Part shown: positions 9,262 through 17,762 of the stretch, piece after piece | Numbering within the stretch: position 1 is the first letter of the stretch | How the letters are laid out: each line of letters opens with the position of its first letter | Source: an uncultured Bacteroidia bacterium | GTDB taxonomy: Bacteria > Bacteroidota > Bacteroidia > Bacteroidales > UBA932 | Length of the DNA stretch: 64,000 bases | Reading direction: 5' to 3' | Assembly: GCA_902774155.1 (NCBI GenBank) | Contig: CACYHF010000021.1 | Span: 1 to 64,000 of the forward strand | Translations under genes and position numbers: made by a program | Notes under the pieces: model-generated | Seen by the model: the letters and a program-made list of their open reading frames with translations, nothing else | The model's database searches: none | What the model was told of the DNA's origin: nothing

Positions 9262-10941
9262 CTACTCCATCAACTTCTTGTATTTGAAGCGCTTGGGTGC
9301 CGCATCGGGGCCCAGGCGCATTTTGCGGTTGGCCTCGTATTCCTGGTAGTTGCCCTCGAAGAATACCACCTTGCCTTCTCCTTCGAAAGCCAGGATGTGG
9401 GTAGCGATACGGTCCAGGAACCAGCGGTCGTGGCTTACTACAACGGCGCAGCCCGCAAAGCCGTCCAGGCCCTCTTCCAGTGCGCGGATGGTATTCACAT
9501 CCACGTCGTTGGTGGGTTCGTCCAGCAGGAGCACGTTGCCTTCGTCCTTGAGCGTGAGGGCCAGGTGCAGGCGGTTGCGTTCACCGCCGGAGAGCACGCC
9601 GCACAGCTTTTCCTGGTCGGCCCCGGAGAAGTTGAAGCGGGACACCCAGGCGCGGGCGTTTACGTCCCGGCCGCCCATACGCACCCATTCGGAATTGCCG
9701 GCGATGGTCTCGTACACCGTGAGGTCCGGATCAATGCTGCGGTGCTGCTGATCCACGTAGGCAATCTTCACGGTTTCGCCAATCTCGATGGTGCCGCTGT
9801 CGGGCTGCTCAATACCCATAATCAGGCGGAAGAGCGTGGTTTTACCGGCGCCATTGGGGCCGATCACACCTACGATGCCGGCCGGCGGTAGCTCGAAGCT
9901 CAAGTGCTCAAACAGCAGTTTATCTCCGTAAGCTTTTGACACATCGTTGAATACTATTACCTTATTGCCCAGGTGCGGGCCGTTGGGGATATAGATTTCC
10001 AGGTTGGCTTCCTTCTGTTTGGTATCGGCCGATGCCAGCTTTTCGTAAGCGCCCAGACGGGCCTTTTGCTTGGCCTGGCGGGCCTTGGGCGCCATCCGCA
10101 CCCATTCCAGTTCCCGTTCCAGGGTTTTGCGGCGTTTGCTTTCGGCTTTCTCCTCCTGCGCCAGGCGCTTGGTCTTCTGGTCCAGCCAACTGGAGTAGTT
10201 GCCCTTCCAGGGGATGCCCTCGCCGCGGTCAAGTTCCAGGATCCAGCCGGCCACGTTGTCCAGGAAGTAGCGGTCGTGCGTAACGGCAATCACAGTACCT
10301 TTATACTGCTGCAGATGGGCTTCCAGCCACTGGATGGATTCCGTATCCAGGTGGTTGGTGGGTTCGTCCAGCAGCAGGACGTCGGGCTCGCTCAGGAGCA
10401 GGCGGCACAGGGCCACCCGGCGCTTTTCGCCGCCAGAAAGTTCCTTAATCTTCTGGTCGCCGGGCGGACACTGGAGGGCGTCCATAGCCCGCTCCAGTTT
10501 GGCGTCTATCTCCCAGCCGTCCACGTGCTCAATCTGTTCGGTGAGTTCGCCCTGGCGCTCGATGAGGCGGTTCATCTCATCGTCGTCCATAGGCTCCATA
10601 AACTTCATCGAAATGTCGTTATACTCCTGCAGGATGTCCATAATGGGCTGCACGCCCTCCTGGACTACTTCCAGCACCGTTTTCTCCGGGTCCATCTGCG
10701 GTTCCTGCTCCAGGTAACCCACGGTATAGCCGGGTGCCCATACTACCTCGCCCGTGTAGGATTTCTCCACGCCGGCGATAATTTTCAGAAGCGTGGATTT
10801 ACCGGATCCGTTCAGGCCGATGATGCCGATCTTGGCCCCATAGAAGAAGCCCAGCCAGATATCCTTGAGGATGACTTTGTTATTATGGGGGAGCACCTTG
10901 CTCACCCGGTTCATAGAGAAGATAATCTTTTCGTCGGCCAT
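9262..10941 (-). CDS. ettA: Energy-dependent translational throttle protein EttA (ABC-F)
   Basis: EttA is a cytoplasmic ABC-F ATPase that binds the ribosomal E site and gates the first elongation step according to ADP/ATP ratio. The 559-residue protein has two ABC modules: Walker A GLNGSGKST (42-50), LSGGEKRRVALC and LLLDEPTNHLD in the first, and GPNGAGKTT, LSGGERNRLHLA and LLLDEPTNDVD in the second. A charged linker lies between. There is no membrane segment. The tandem esterase gene ends eight bases upstream, so the two are likely co-transcribed. Confidence 0.95.
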   Translation of the reverse strand: MADEKIIFSMNRVSKVLPHNNKVILKDIWLGFFYGAKIGIIGLNGSGKSTLLKIIAGVEKSYTGEVVWAPGYTVGYLEQEPQMDPEKTVLEVVQEGVQPIMDILQEYNDISMKFMEPMDDDEMNRLIERQGELTEQIEHVDGWEIDAKLERAMDALQCPPGDQKIKELSGGEKRRVALCRLLLSEPDVLLLDEPTNHLDTESIQWLEAHLQQYKGTVIAVTHDRYFLDNVAGWILELDRGEGIPWKGNYSSWLDQKTKRLAQEEKAESKRRKTLERELEWVRMAPKARQAKQKARLGAYEKLASADTKQKEANLEIYIPNGPHLGNKVIVFNDVSKAYGDKLLFEHLSFELPPAGIVGVIGPNGAGKTTLFRLIMGIEQPDSGTIEIGETVKIAYVDQQHRSIDPDLTVYETIAGNSEWVRMGGRDVNARAWVSRFNFSGADQEKLCGVLSGGERNRLHLALTLKDEGNVLLLDEPTNDVDVNTIRALEEGLDGFAGCAVVVSHDRWFLDRIATHILAFEGEGKVVFFEGNYQEYEANRKMRLGPDAAPKRFKYKKLME

Positions 10942-10949
10942 AGGTCCTT

Positions 10950-12674
10950 TTATTTTTGCAGGATATTCTCTTTCAGGAACTCATCAATGCGGTCCAGCCA
11001 GGTGTAGCTGCCAGTGCCGGGGGCTGCGTTCTGCTGGAAACAATGCTGGCGGGTGGCCAGGGTGTGGAGTTCGGCCGGGATGCCCATAGCACGCAGTTTC
11101 TCCCATACCTTCACGGAGTTCATAGCGGCCCAGCCGTCGGCATCGCCGTGGATGAGCAGCATAGGCGCCGTATCCAGGTCGAAGGAGAATTCCGGTGCCA
11201 GGACGGCGCTGTCGGCATTGCCGCCCGTGGTGTTGGGGGCTTCCAGGCCATCCGTGAGGGAATAAGCCGGATAGATGCCGATGCCCCACTGCACATTGCA
11301 AGGAAGTTTGTCCAGCTCATCGATGGGCCAGTAGGAGCGGTGGCGGGAGGAAGTCACGCCCATAAGCGTGAGATGTCCACCGGCCGAGGAACCCATAATG
11401 CCAATCTTGTCCGGATTCAGGCCGTGTTCGGCCGCCTGGCTGCGCACTACGCGGATGGCGCGCTGCAGATCCTGCCAGGCCGTGGTGTGTTTGGCCAGGC
11501 CCTTAGGACGGGGCGTACGGTACTTCATAGTCACCACCGTAATACCCTTTGCGTTCAGATAGCGGCGGGCAGGGGCCACCTCGAAGCCATCGGGATCGTT
11601 GCCGGTATAGGAACCGCCGGAATAAATGATCTGGATGGCATCGGTGGTGCGGACCGCCGGAATGTGCCACTCCAGATAAGGGGTACACTGATGGTCCTGG
11701 GCATTGGGCATCTTTCCTTCCGGCCATACATCTTCTTTCCAATAGGAAGCGCGGTCCTGGTCCGAAGGGAAGCGGTCCATAATCTTCTGGTTCTCCTCCA
11801 ATCGGCCCAGAAATCCCATCTGGCGGAGGAATTCCACGCCGCGGTCGAAGCCGAAGGCGCCGTGACCCTTATGCGGATACAGGTGCAGTTCGGCCGGAAT
11901 TCCCATTTCGCGCAATTTCCTATAAATCAGGGTGGAGCCATTGGGGGAATAAGGGTCGTCCTGCCCGTGATGCAGGCTCATGGGGCAGGTTTTGTCGTCG
12001 AAGGGGAAGACACTGCTCAGCTTTACGTCCGTCCCGTAGCCGTCCCGACTGCAAGTGGTGCCGGCCTCGCCGTCCGTAGTGACATAGGCCGGGGCGTTCA
12101 CGATGGCGATATTGATGTGACAAGGCACGCTGTCCAGCTGGTCTACGGTAGGATAGGCCTGGGTCTGCGAAGCCGTGGCCAGCAGGAGCGCCAGATGCGA
12201 ACCGGCCGACATGGACACCGTACCGATCTTCTCCGGGTCATAGCCTCTCTTTTCAGCCTGGTTCCTCACCAGCCGTACGGCCCGCTGACCATCATCCCAG
12301 GCCGATTGATAAATAGGAAGGCCCTGTGGACGGGGCGTGCGGTACACAAGGCTCACGCACTGGACGCCCTGCCGGGTGAGTTCCTCCTTCCAGTAGCGGA
12401 CCAGGTCCACGTCGCAGGTGTTCTGGTAGGCGCCGCCGGAAATGAGGATCATACAGGTACCGTTGGGCTGCTCCGGGGCCGGATACCATTCCAGATAGGG
12501 ATCCCGGTAGGCGTCCGGGTTAAAGCCAGGCGCACGGGAAACATCCGTCATAGCGGCTATCTGCTGCCCTTGGGCGTGGGGCATGCGGCCGGCGGGCCAG
12601 ATGGGCATACGCTCCTGGGCACAGACAGACAGGCCGATCAACAGAAAGAGAAGGGTGGTAAAGAACTTGTTCAT
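10950..12674 (-). CDS. Secreted tandem alpha/beta-hydrolase (esterase) with two catalytic domains
   Basis: A 574-residue secreted protein with signal peptide MNKFFTTLLFLLIGLSVCAQ and two homologous alpha/beta-hydrolase domains, roughly 25-280 and 290-574. Domain 1 has the serine elbow SMSAG, aspartate in HHGQDDPYSP and histidine in YPHKGHGAFG. Domain 2 has GSSAGGH, HGDADGW and ATRQHCF. Each repeat also shares YRTPRP. They resemble acetyl-esterase/BD-FAE-like carbohydrate esterases, so a role in deacetylating glycans is plausible but unproven. The chosen ATG is 21 bases inside a longer open frame because it begins the signal peptide. Co-directional with ettA. Confidence 0.85.
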   Translation of the reverse strand: MNKFFTTLLFLLIGLSVCAQERMPIWPAGRMPHAQGQQIAAMTDVSRAPGFNPDAYRDPYLEWYPAPEQPNGTCMILISGGAYQNTCDVDLVRYWKEELTRQGVQCVSLVYRTPRPQGLPIYQSAWDDGQRAVRLVRNQAEKRGYDPEKIGTVSMSAGSHLALLLATASQTQAYPTVDQLDSVPCHINIAIVNAPAYVTTDGEAGTTCSRDGYGTDVKLSSVFPFDDKTCPMSLHHGQDDPYSPNGSTLIYRKLREMGIPAELHLYPHKGHGAFGFDRGVEFLRQMGFLGRLEENQKIMDRFPSDQDRASYWKEDVWPEGKMPNAQDHQCTPYLEWHIPAVRTTDAIQIIYSGGSYTGNDPDGFEVAPARRYLNAKGITVVTMKYRTPRPKGLAKHTTAWQDLQRAIRVVRSQAAEHGLNPDKIGIMGSSAGGHLTLMGVTSSRHRSYWPIDELDKLPCNVQWGIGIYPAYSLTDGLEAPNTTGGNADSAVLAPEFSFDLDTAPMLLIHGDADGWAAMNSVKVWEKLRAMGIPAELHTLATRQHCFQQNAAPGTGSYTWLDRIDEFLKENILQK

Positions 12675-12686
12675 GCCGATATTTGC

Positions 12687-12718
12687 TTTGCACAAAAATA
12701 ATAAAAAATGTACATTTG
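12687..12718 (+). promoter_or_regulatory. polA promoter
   Basis: TTTG (12687-12690), 20 bp spacer, TACATTTG (12711-12718): a full match to the Bacteroidetes housekeeping promoter. The polA ATG follows 20 bp later. Confidence 0.75.
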
Positions 12719-12727
12719 TGGGTCAAA
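12693..12727 (-). promoter_or_regulatory. Esterase-ettA promoter, overlapping the polA promoter
   Basis: On the minus strand TTTG (12724-12727), 23 bp spacer, TATTTTTG (12693-12700), ending 18 bp before the esterase ATG at 12674. It lies back to back with the polA promoter. Confidence 0.6.
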
Positions 12728-12738
12728 AATCATACGGA

Positions 12739-15381
12739 ATGGACAAGCTTTTCCTCATAGACGGGCACGCGCTGGTATTCAAGATGTACTACGCCTTCCT
12801 GCGCCGGCCCATGATCAATTCGCAAGGGGCGGATATGTCCATCCTGTACGGATTCACCAAGTACCTGCTGGAAATGCTGGAGCGGGAAAAGCCCACGCAC
12901 GTGGCGGTGGCGTTCGACCCGCCGGGCGGCACCTTTCGCAACCAGCTGTACCCCGCCTACAAAGGGACGCGTCCCCCTACCCCGCAACTGGTCATCGACG
13001 CCCTGGAACCGCTTACCCAGCTGGTGCAGGCCCTGCAGATTCCGGTGCTGATGGTGCCGGGCTTCGAGGCCGATGACGTCTTGGGCTCCGCAGCCACGCA
13101 GTACGCCTCGGACGCCCTGGATGTGTATATGGTAACGCCGGACAAGGATTACGGGCAGCTCATCGGCCCGCACGCCTTCCAGTACAAGCCGGGGAAAAGC
13201 GGTAGCGACGCCGAAATCTGGGGCATCCCGGAACTCTGCGCCAAATGGGGCATATCGGAGCCTGCGCAGGTGATTGATATGCTGGCCATTTGCGGCGATT
13301 CGGCCGACAATGTGCCCGGCGTGAAGGGCGTGGGAGAAGTGGGAGCTGCCAAGCTCATTGCCCGATACGGCAGCCTGGAGAACATCTATGCGCACCTGGC
13401 GGAACTCCCGCCCCGGCAGCAGGAGCAGTTCCGGGAAGCGGAGCCGTATATCGGCCTGTCCAAAACCTTGGTTACCATCAAGACCGATATGGAACTGCCC
13501 GTCACGCTGAAAGATATGCGTTATACGGGGCAGTACGCACCGGATATTGTGGCGTTGTTTGACCAGTATGAGTTTGCCTCGCTGAAAAAATATCTCAAAG
13601 ACAGAATCATCCGTCCGGATAATAGCCAGACACCGTGCATTTCGGGGGCTTTTTGTGCAACGGCTGGTTCCCCCGAGCCACCTGTTACGCAAATTGTGCC
13701 CCAAACGTGTAGCGTCCGGCAAATCCTTGACAGCAAACCTGAAAAAATTGGTCTTGTATTCACATCTCCCTCCAAGCTGCTCATCTGTGCGGGACAAAAC
13801 GTGGCGGTTACTACCGACCCACGGGAGGCCCAAACCCTGCTGGAAGACCCTACGGTGTCAAAATACGGCGTGGATCTCAAGCGGTTGTCCAACGGGCTTG
13901 CGGCCGAAGGAATCGGCCTGGAAGGCCAGTGGAACGACATTGAACTGATGCACTATGTGCTGAATCCGGAACGGAGCCACGAGCTGGCGGCCCTGGCGCA
14001 GACATACCTGGGCGTTTCGCTGGAAGCCTCGTCCACACCTGCCCAGACGGGGTCCCTCTTTGACGACATCCCTGAGGAAGATGACACGCCCCGGCTCCTG
14101 GAGGCCGCCGTGCTGGTGCCGCTGGGCGACAAACTTCGCGAAAACCTGCCGCCGTTCTATGACCAGATGGAAGAGCCGCTGGCCAAGGTGCTCGCCGTGA
14201 TGGAGCGGGATGGGGTGAAAGTGGATATGGAGCAGATCCGTCATTTTGCCGACGGATTACGCAAAGAGCTGGCGGAACGGGAGGCCCGTATCCGCGAAAT
14301 GGCTGGGGATGCGTTACTGAACATCTCCTCCCCCAAGCAGGTGGGAGAACTGCTCTTTGACAAGCTCCGGCTGGATCCCAAGGCCAAAAAGAGTGGCAAG
14401 GCCGGCCAGTATTCCACCGATGAAGCTACCCTGCTGGCCATTGCCGACCGGCATCCCATCGTGGAAGAGATCCTGGAATTCCGGGCCGTGAAAAAGCTGC
14501 TTTCCACTTATATCGAGCCGTTCCCTTCGTACATCTCGCCGGTGGATGGACGTGTGCATACCACGTTCAATCAGGCGCTTACGGCAACCGGTCGGCTTTC
14601 TTCCTCCAATCCCAACCTGCAGAATATTCCCGTGCGCACGGAGCGCGGCAAAGAGATTCGCAAGGCGTTTGTGCCAGGGACGCCGGAAGGTATCATCGTA
14701 TCGGCCGACTATTCGCAGATCGAACTGCGCATCATGGCGCACCTGAGCGGCGACGAACATCTGACCCAGGCTTTCCGCGAAGGGGCCGATGTCCACGCGG
14801 CCACGGCGGCCAAGATCTTCGGCATTCCGGTGTCGGAAGTTACGCGGGAACAGCGCGGGATGGCCAAGACGGCCAATTTCGGCATCATGTACGGCATCTC
14901 CTCCTTCGGCCTGGCGCAGCGGCTGCACTTGTCGCGCAGTGCTGCCAAGGAGCTGATTGACGGTTACTTCGCTTCTTTCCCTTCCATCCGTTCCTTCATC
15001 GACGACAGCATCGCTTTCGCCCGGGAGAACGGCTATGTCCAGACCCTCTTCGGCCGGCGACGCTACCTGCCCGACATCCATGCCCGCAACGCCACGGTCC
15101 GCGCCCTGGCCGAACGAAACGCCGTAAACGCCCCCATCCAGGGGACATCGGCCGATATTATCAAGTTGGCCATGATCGGGGTGGCGGCGCGTCTGCGGGA
15201 AGCTGGGCTGCGCAGCAAGATGGTGCTGCAAATCCACGATGAACTGCTCTTTGACGCGCTTCCTGAGGAGCTTCCGCAACTGGAGGCGCTGGTGAAAGAC
15301 GTGATGGAACACGTCATTGCCCTGTCCGTTCCCTTAACCGTTGAATGTTCCGCCGGCGCCAACTGGCTGGAAGCCCACTGA
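12739..15381 (+). CDS. polA: DNA polymerase I, with proofreading motif lost
   Basis: An 880-residue DNA polymerase I for Okazaki-fragment processing and repair. The 5'-nuclease domain (1 to about 300) starts MDKLFLIDGHALVF and contains ADDVLGS and DKDYGQL. The polymerase domain has motif A SADYSQIELR (about 654), the O helix KTANFGIMYG (about 709) and motif C QIHDELLFD (about 829). Between them the 3'-5' exonuclease-like region (about 300-470) is shortened and has no DxE pair where E. coli has FDTETD, so proofreading is predicted absent. The ATG at 12739 gives the canonical N-terminus and suits the promoter. It is followed seven bases later by an ECF sigma gene. Confidence 0.95.
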   Translation: MDKLFLIDGHALVFKMYYAFLRRPMINSQGADMSILYGFTKYLLEMLEREKPTHVAVAFDPPGGTFRNQLYPAYKGTRPPTPQLVIDALEPLTQLVQALQIPVLMVPGFEADDVLGSAATQYASDALDVYMVTPDKDYGQLIGPHAFQYKPGKSGSDAEIWGIPELCAKWGISEPAQVIDMLAICGDSADNVPGVKGVGEVGAAKLIARYGSLENIYAHLAELPPRQQEQFREAEPYIGLSKTLVTIKTDMELPVTLKDMRYTGQYAPDIVALFDQYEFASLKKYLKDRIIRPDNSQTPCISGAFCATAGSPEPPVTQIVPQTCSVRQILDSKPEKIGLVFTSPSKLLICAGQNVAVTTDPREAQTLLEDPTVSKYGVDLKRLSNGLAAEGIGLEGQWNDIELMHYVLNPERSHELAALAQTYLGVSLEASSTPAQTGSLFDDIPEEDDTPRLLEAAVLVPLGDKLRENLPPFYDQMEEPLAKVLAVMERDGVKVDMEQIRHFADGLRKELAEREARIREMAGDALLNISSPKQVGELLFDKLRLDPKAKKSGKAGQYSTDEATLLAIADRHPIVEEILEFRAVKKLLSTYIEPFPSYISPVDGRVHTTFNQALTATGRLSSSNPNLQNIPVRTERGKEIRKAFVPGTPEGIIVSADYSQIELRIMAHLSGDEHLTQAFREGADVHAATAAKIFGIPVSEVTREQRGMAKTANFGIMYGISSFGLAQRLHLSRSAAKELIDGYFASFPSIRSFIDDSIAFARENGYVQTLFGRRRYLPDIHARNATVRALAERNAVNAPIQGTSADIIKLAMIGVAARLREAGLRSKMVLQIHDELLFDALPEELPQLEALVKDVMEHVIALSVPLTVECSAGANWLEAH

Positions 15382-15387
15382 TTGCCT

Positions 15388-15969
15388 ATGGACTATCTGA
15401 ATTATACGGAAAAAGAGCTGGTTGCCCGGGCCGTTCAGGGCGACCAGATGGCCTTCCGTGCCCTTTACCAAATCCACGAACGGTCCGTACGCGGCCGGGT
15501 CAGCGGTTACTTCCAATGGAAGGCCGATGTGGACGATGTGGTCTCCGAGAGCTTCCAAAAGGCGTTTGCGGCCTTGGGCAGCTTCGATGTCTCGCGCGAA
15601 TTCAGGCCCTGGCTCCTGACCATCGCCACCCGCACGGCGCTGGACCATCTTTCCAGCATCCAGCGGGAGGACGAGAAGAAGGAAGGCATCCTGCACAAGG
15701 CTTCTTCCGAAAGCGGAGACAGCGTTCCCCTTACGGATTTCACGCCGGAAGAGGAAATCATCAACGATGAAGTGCACCAGCGGCTTATGCAGTACATCGA
15801 CGAGCTTCCCTCCCTGTACAAGGACGTGATGATCAAATATATGATAGAAGAACTGGAATACGAAGAGATTGCGAAAGAGCTGGACCTGGAGCTGAATACG
15901 GTCCGCACGCGCATCCGCCGGGGCAAGCAGCACCTGGCCCAAATGATGCTCCGGGGGGAGGTGGAATGA
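15388..15969 (+). CDS. ECF-type RNA polymerase sigma factor
   Basis: A 193-residue sigma-70 family (ECF) protein. Region 2 covers residues about 10-95, with ADVDDVVSESFQKAFAALGS for core binding and -10 recognition. Region 4 (about 135-185) has the helix-turn-helix YEEIAKELDLELNTVRTRIR. No anti-sigma gene is adjacent, so control may be by expression level. It lies six bases after polA and overlaps rsmG by ATGA, so the three genes are probably one transcript. ATG 15388 was preferred to an upstream TTG. Confidence 0.9.
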   Translation: MDYLNYTEKELVARAVQGDQMAFRALYQIHERSVRGRVSGYFQWKADVDDVVSESFQKAFAALGSFDVSREFRPWLLTIATRTALDHLSSIQREDEKKEGILHKASSESGDSVPLTDFTPEEEIINDEVHQRLMQYIDELPSLYKDVMIKYMIEELEYEEIAKELDLELNTVRTRIRRGKQHLAQMMLRGEVE

Positions 15970-16619
15970 ATGCGGCCGATTTTCTGTCCTTTGTAAAGTC
16001 CGATTTCCCGCTCACTCCCCTGCAGGAACAGCGCTTTACGGCGCTGGATTCCCTGTACCGGGAATGGAACGCGCAGATTAACGTAATCTCCCGCAAGGAC
16101 ATCGATGCCCTGTATGAACATCATGTCCTGCATTCCCTGGCCATCGCCCGCTACCTTTTAACAGTACCGGGACTCTATGAACGCTTTGCCTCCTCATCTG
16201 TGATGGATCTGGGGACCGGCGGCGGTTTCCCCGGCATTCCGCTGGCCATTCTCTTTCCATCGGCCCACTTTGTCCTCTGCGATTCCGTTGGGAAGAAAAC
16301 CATTGTGGCACAGGCGATTGCATCGGCATTAGGTTTGGAAAACGTGCGCGTGGTGAACGCCCGCGCCGAATCCCTGCCCCAGGTTTTCGACTTTGTTGTT
16401 TCCCGGGCTGTCGCCTCCCTGCCGGACTTTTATCCGTGGGTCAAGGGCAAGTATTCCCAGGGTATCCTGTACCTGAAAGGCGGCGATGTGAACGAAGAGA
16501 TTGCCCTTACTATGGCCCGGCACCGGCTGCCGCGCGGCAGTGTGCACACCTGGCCCATATCGGCCTGGCTCCAGGACCCCTGGTACGACGGAAAACTGGT
16601 GATTCATTTTGAACGCTAG
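15966..16619 (+). CDS. rsmG: 16S rRNA (guanine(527)-N7)-methyltransferase RsmG
   Basis: RsmG methylates N7 of G527 in 16S rRNA; its loss gives low-level streptomycin resistance in other bacteria. The 217-residue protein shows the typical NAQINVISRKD (about 35-46), the SAM loop MDLGTGGGFPGIPLAI (about 78-93), and VSRAVASLPDF. Length matches the family. It is the last gene of the polA-ECF-rsmG set and is followed by the independent rpmH promoter. Confidence 0.95.
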   Translation: MNAADFLSFVKSDFPLTPLQEQRFTALDSLYREWNAQINVISRKDIDALYEHHVLHSLAIARYLLTVPGLYERFASSSVMDLGTGGGFPGIPLAILFPSAHFVLCDSVGKKTIVAQAIASALGLENVRVVNARAESLPQVFDFVVSRAVASLPDFYPWVKGKYSQGILYLKGGDVNEEIALTMARHRLPRGSVHTWPISAWLQDPWYDGKLVIHFER

Positions 16620-16637
16620 CAAGAATCTCAAAAAATA

Positions 16638-16669
16638 TTTGGCGTTTTGAGTGGGAATTACTACCTTTG
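16638..16669 (+). promoter_or_regulatory. rpmH promoter
   Basis: TTTG (16638-16641), 20 bp, TACCTTTG (16662-16669), 36 bp before the rpmH ATG. It is one of the best consensus matches in the window. Confidence 0.75.
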
Positions 16670-16705
16670 CAGTCCTTACGCGAAAAATAATAAAACAGAG
16701 ATATC

Positions 16706-16858
16706 ATGAAAAGAACATTCCAACCTTCCCGCCGCAAGCGCGTGAACAAGCATGGCTTCCGCGCCCGGATGGCCAGCGCCAACGGCCGCCGCGTTCTGAG
16801 CGCCCGTCGCCGCCACGCCCGCAAGAAGCTCTCCGTCTCCGACGAAGACCGCTGGTAG
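16706..16858 (+). CDS. rpmH: 50S ribosomal protein L34
   Basis: A 50-residue, very basic protein beginning [20 protein letters not shown] and containing [15 protein letters not shown], diagnostic of ribosomal protein L34. It is a single-gene transcript with its own strong promoter upstream and a Rho-independent terminator seven bases after the stop. Adjacent rsmG is translation-related, but the genes are separately promoted. Confidence 0.98.
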   Translation: MKRTFQPSRRKRVNKHGFRARMASANGRRVLSARRRHARKKLSVSDEDRW

Positions 16859-16864
16859 AAATCG

Positions 16865-16893
16865 AAGCAACCCACCCGGGTTGCTTTTTTTTT
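16865..16893 (+). terminator. rpmH Rho-independent terminator
   Basis: AAGCAACCC (16865-16873), loop ACCC, GGGTTGCTT, then a run of T. Nine-pair stem directly after the rpmH stop. Confidence 0.9.
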
Positions 16894-16942
16894 ATTTACC
16901 CCCGTGGCTGTCAACTGACTGATTGTCAATATCTTATTATAT

Positions 16943-16971
16943 AGTCCTCGTTCAAAAATCGAACGAGGACT
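16943..16971 (+). repeat. Left hairpin of the REPtron-like element
   Basis: Stem AGTCCTCGTTC (16943-16953), loop AAAAATC, stem GAACGAGGACT (16961-16971). The whole 29-mer is the exact reverse complement of the right hairpin at 18712-18740; the tail motif TTAGCTGCCAC is at 17000-17010. Confidence 0.9.
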
Positions 16972-17040
16972 TTACGTTAACTCGCTAATAATGTGCATCT
17001 TAGCTGCCACAGGGGATTCGCACAATTGAATTGGAAGGGG

Positions 17041-17048
17041 TATCTTTG
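17041..17048 (+). promoter_or_regulatory. -7 element before the REPtron unknown gene
   Basis: TATCTTTG matches TAnnTTTG, 18 bp before ATG 17067. It favours that ATG over the upstream TTG at 17031, which would precede the transcription start. Confidence 0.5.
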
Positions 17049-17066
17049 GCCGAAAAAAGAGTACAG

Positions 17067-17615
17067 ATGATTTACGAGGGAGTATTAGCGCTGTTCTATC
17101 TCTGCTCTCCAGAATTGGAAGAGCCGCAGATACCGTACAACATCAATTGGGAGGAGCAGGAAACGGCCGATTTGCTTGCGTTCGTACAATTGGCAACCAA
17201 GGAACTGTCTCTAAGGGGACTCCAACCCACCCTAAAGCCAGAAACAGTACGCATTACTTCCTCTCTGAGGATTTTTATCGGCAACAAAGAATTGAAGGTA
17301 AGACCTATGGCAAAAACCGTCCTGCTACTTTTCCTCAAACATCCGGAAGGGATCCCTCTTAAGCATATTTCGGATTATCAGGAGGAACTAACATCCTACT
17401 ACAGAAGAGTAAGCAAGAGTTCCACCAGGGAGGAAATAGACCGTCGTGTTGTAAAAATGATGGACTTGTTCAACAACGAACTGAATGTGAACATTGCCCG
17501 AATCAACCGGGCCGTGGCCAATCTGGTAGACGAGGCCTCCAGCTACCTGATCACCGGCGATGCCGGCTATCCCAAAAGCATTCCCCTTAACCGAAAATGG
17601 GTCATTTGGGAGTAA
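17067..17615 (+). CDS. Conserved protein of unknown function, partner of the Y1 transposase
   Basis: A 182-residue soluble protein that I do not recognise as a named family. The central part has a beta-strand-like LRIFIGNKELKVRP followed by MAKTVLLLFLKHPEGIPLKH and an ISDYQEELTSYY helix, suggesting a winged-helix-like fold. The C-terminus ends in SIPLNRKWVIWE. Related proteins with a PMAK..LLFLKHPEGI core occur in Bacteroidales, from memory. Being inside the hairpin-bounded element with the transposase, it may regulate it or bind the hairpins. The ATG fits the promoter; a TTG at 17031 would add 12 residues. Confidence 0.65.
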   Translation: MIYEGVLALFYLCSPELEEPQIPYNINWEEQETADLLAFVQLATKELSLRGLQPTLKPETVRITSSLRIFIGNKELKVRPMAKTVLLLFLKHPEGIPLKHISDYQEELTSYYRRVSKSSTREEIDRRVVKMMDLFNNELNVNIARINRAVANLVDEASSYLITGDAGYPKSIPLNRKWVIWE

Positions 17616-17762
17616 GGAATAAATAAAAAAACCACCTAATCGTAAGAAATCGCAAAAGAATCACCTGAAACAACACAATGTTTTTTACGATGCTTCCTTT
17701 TCCGGATACTTCTGGATATCTTGCAAACACGCATCCTACCAAGGAGAGGAGATGTTTGAGCT

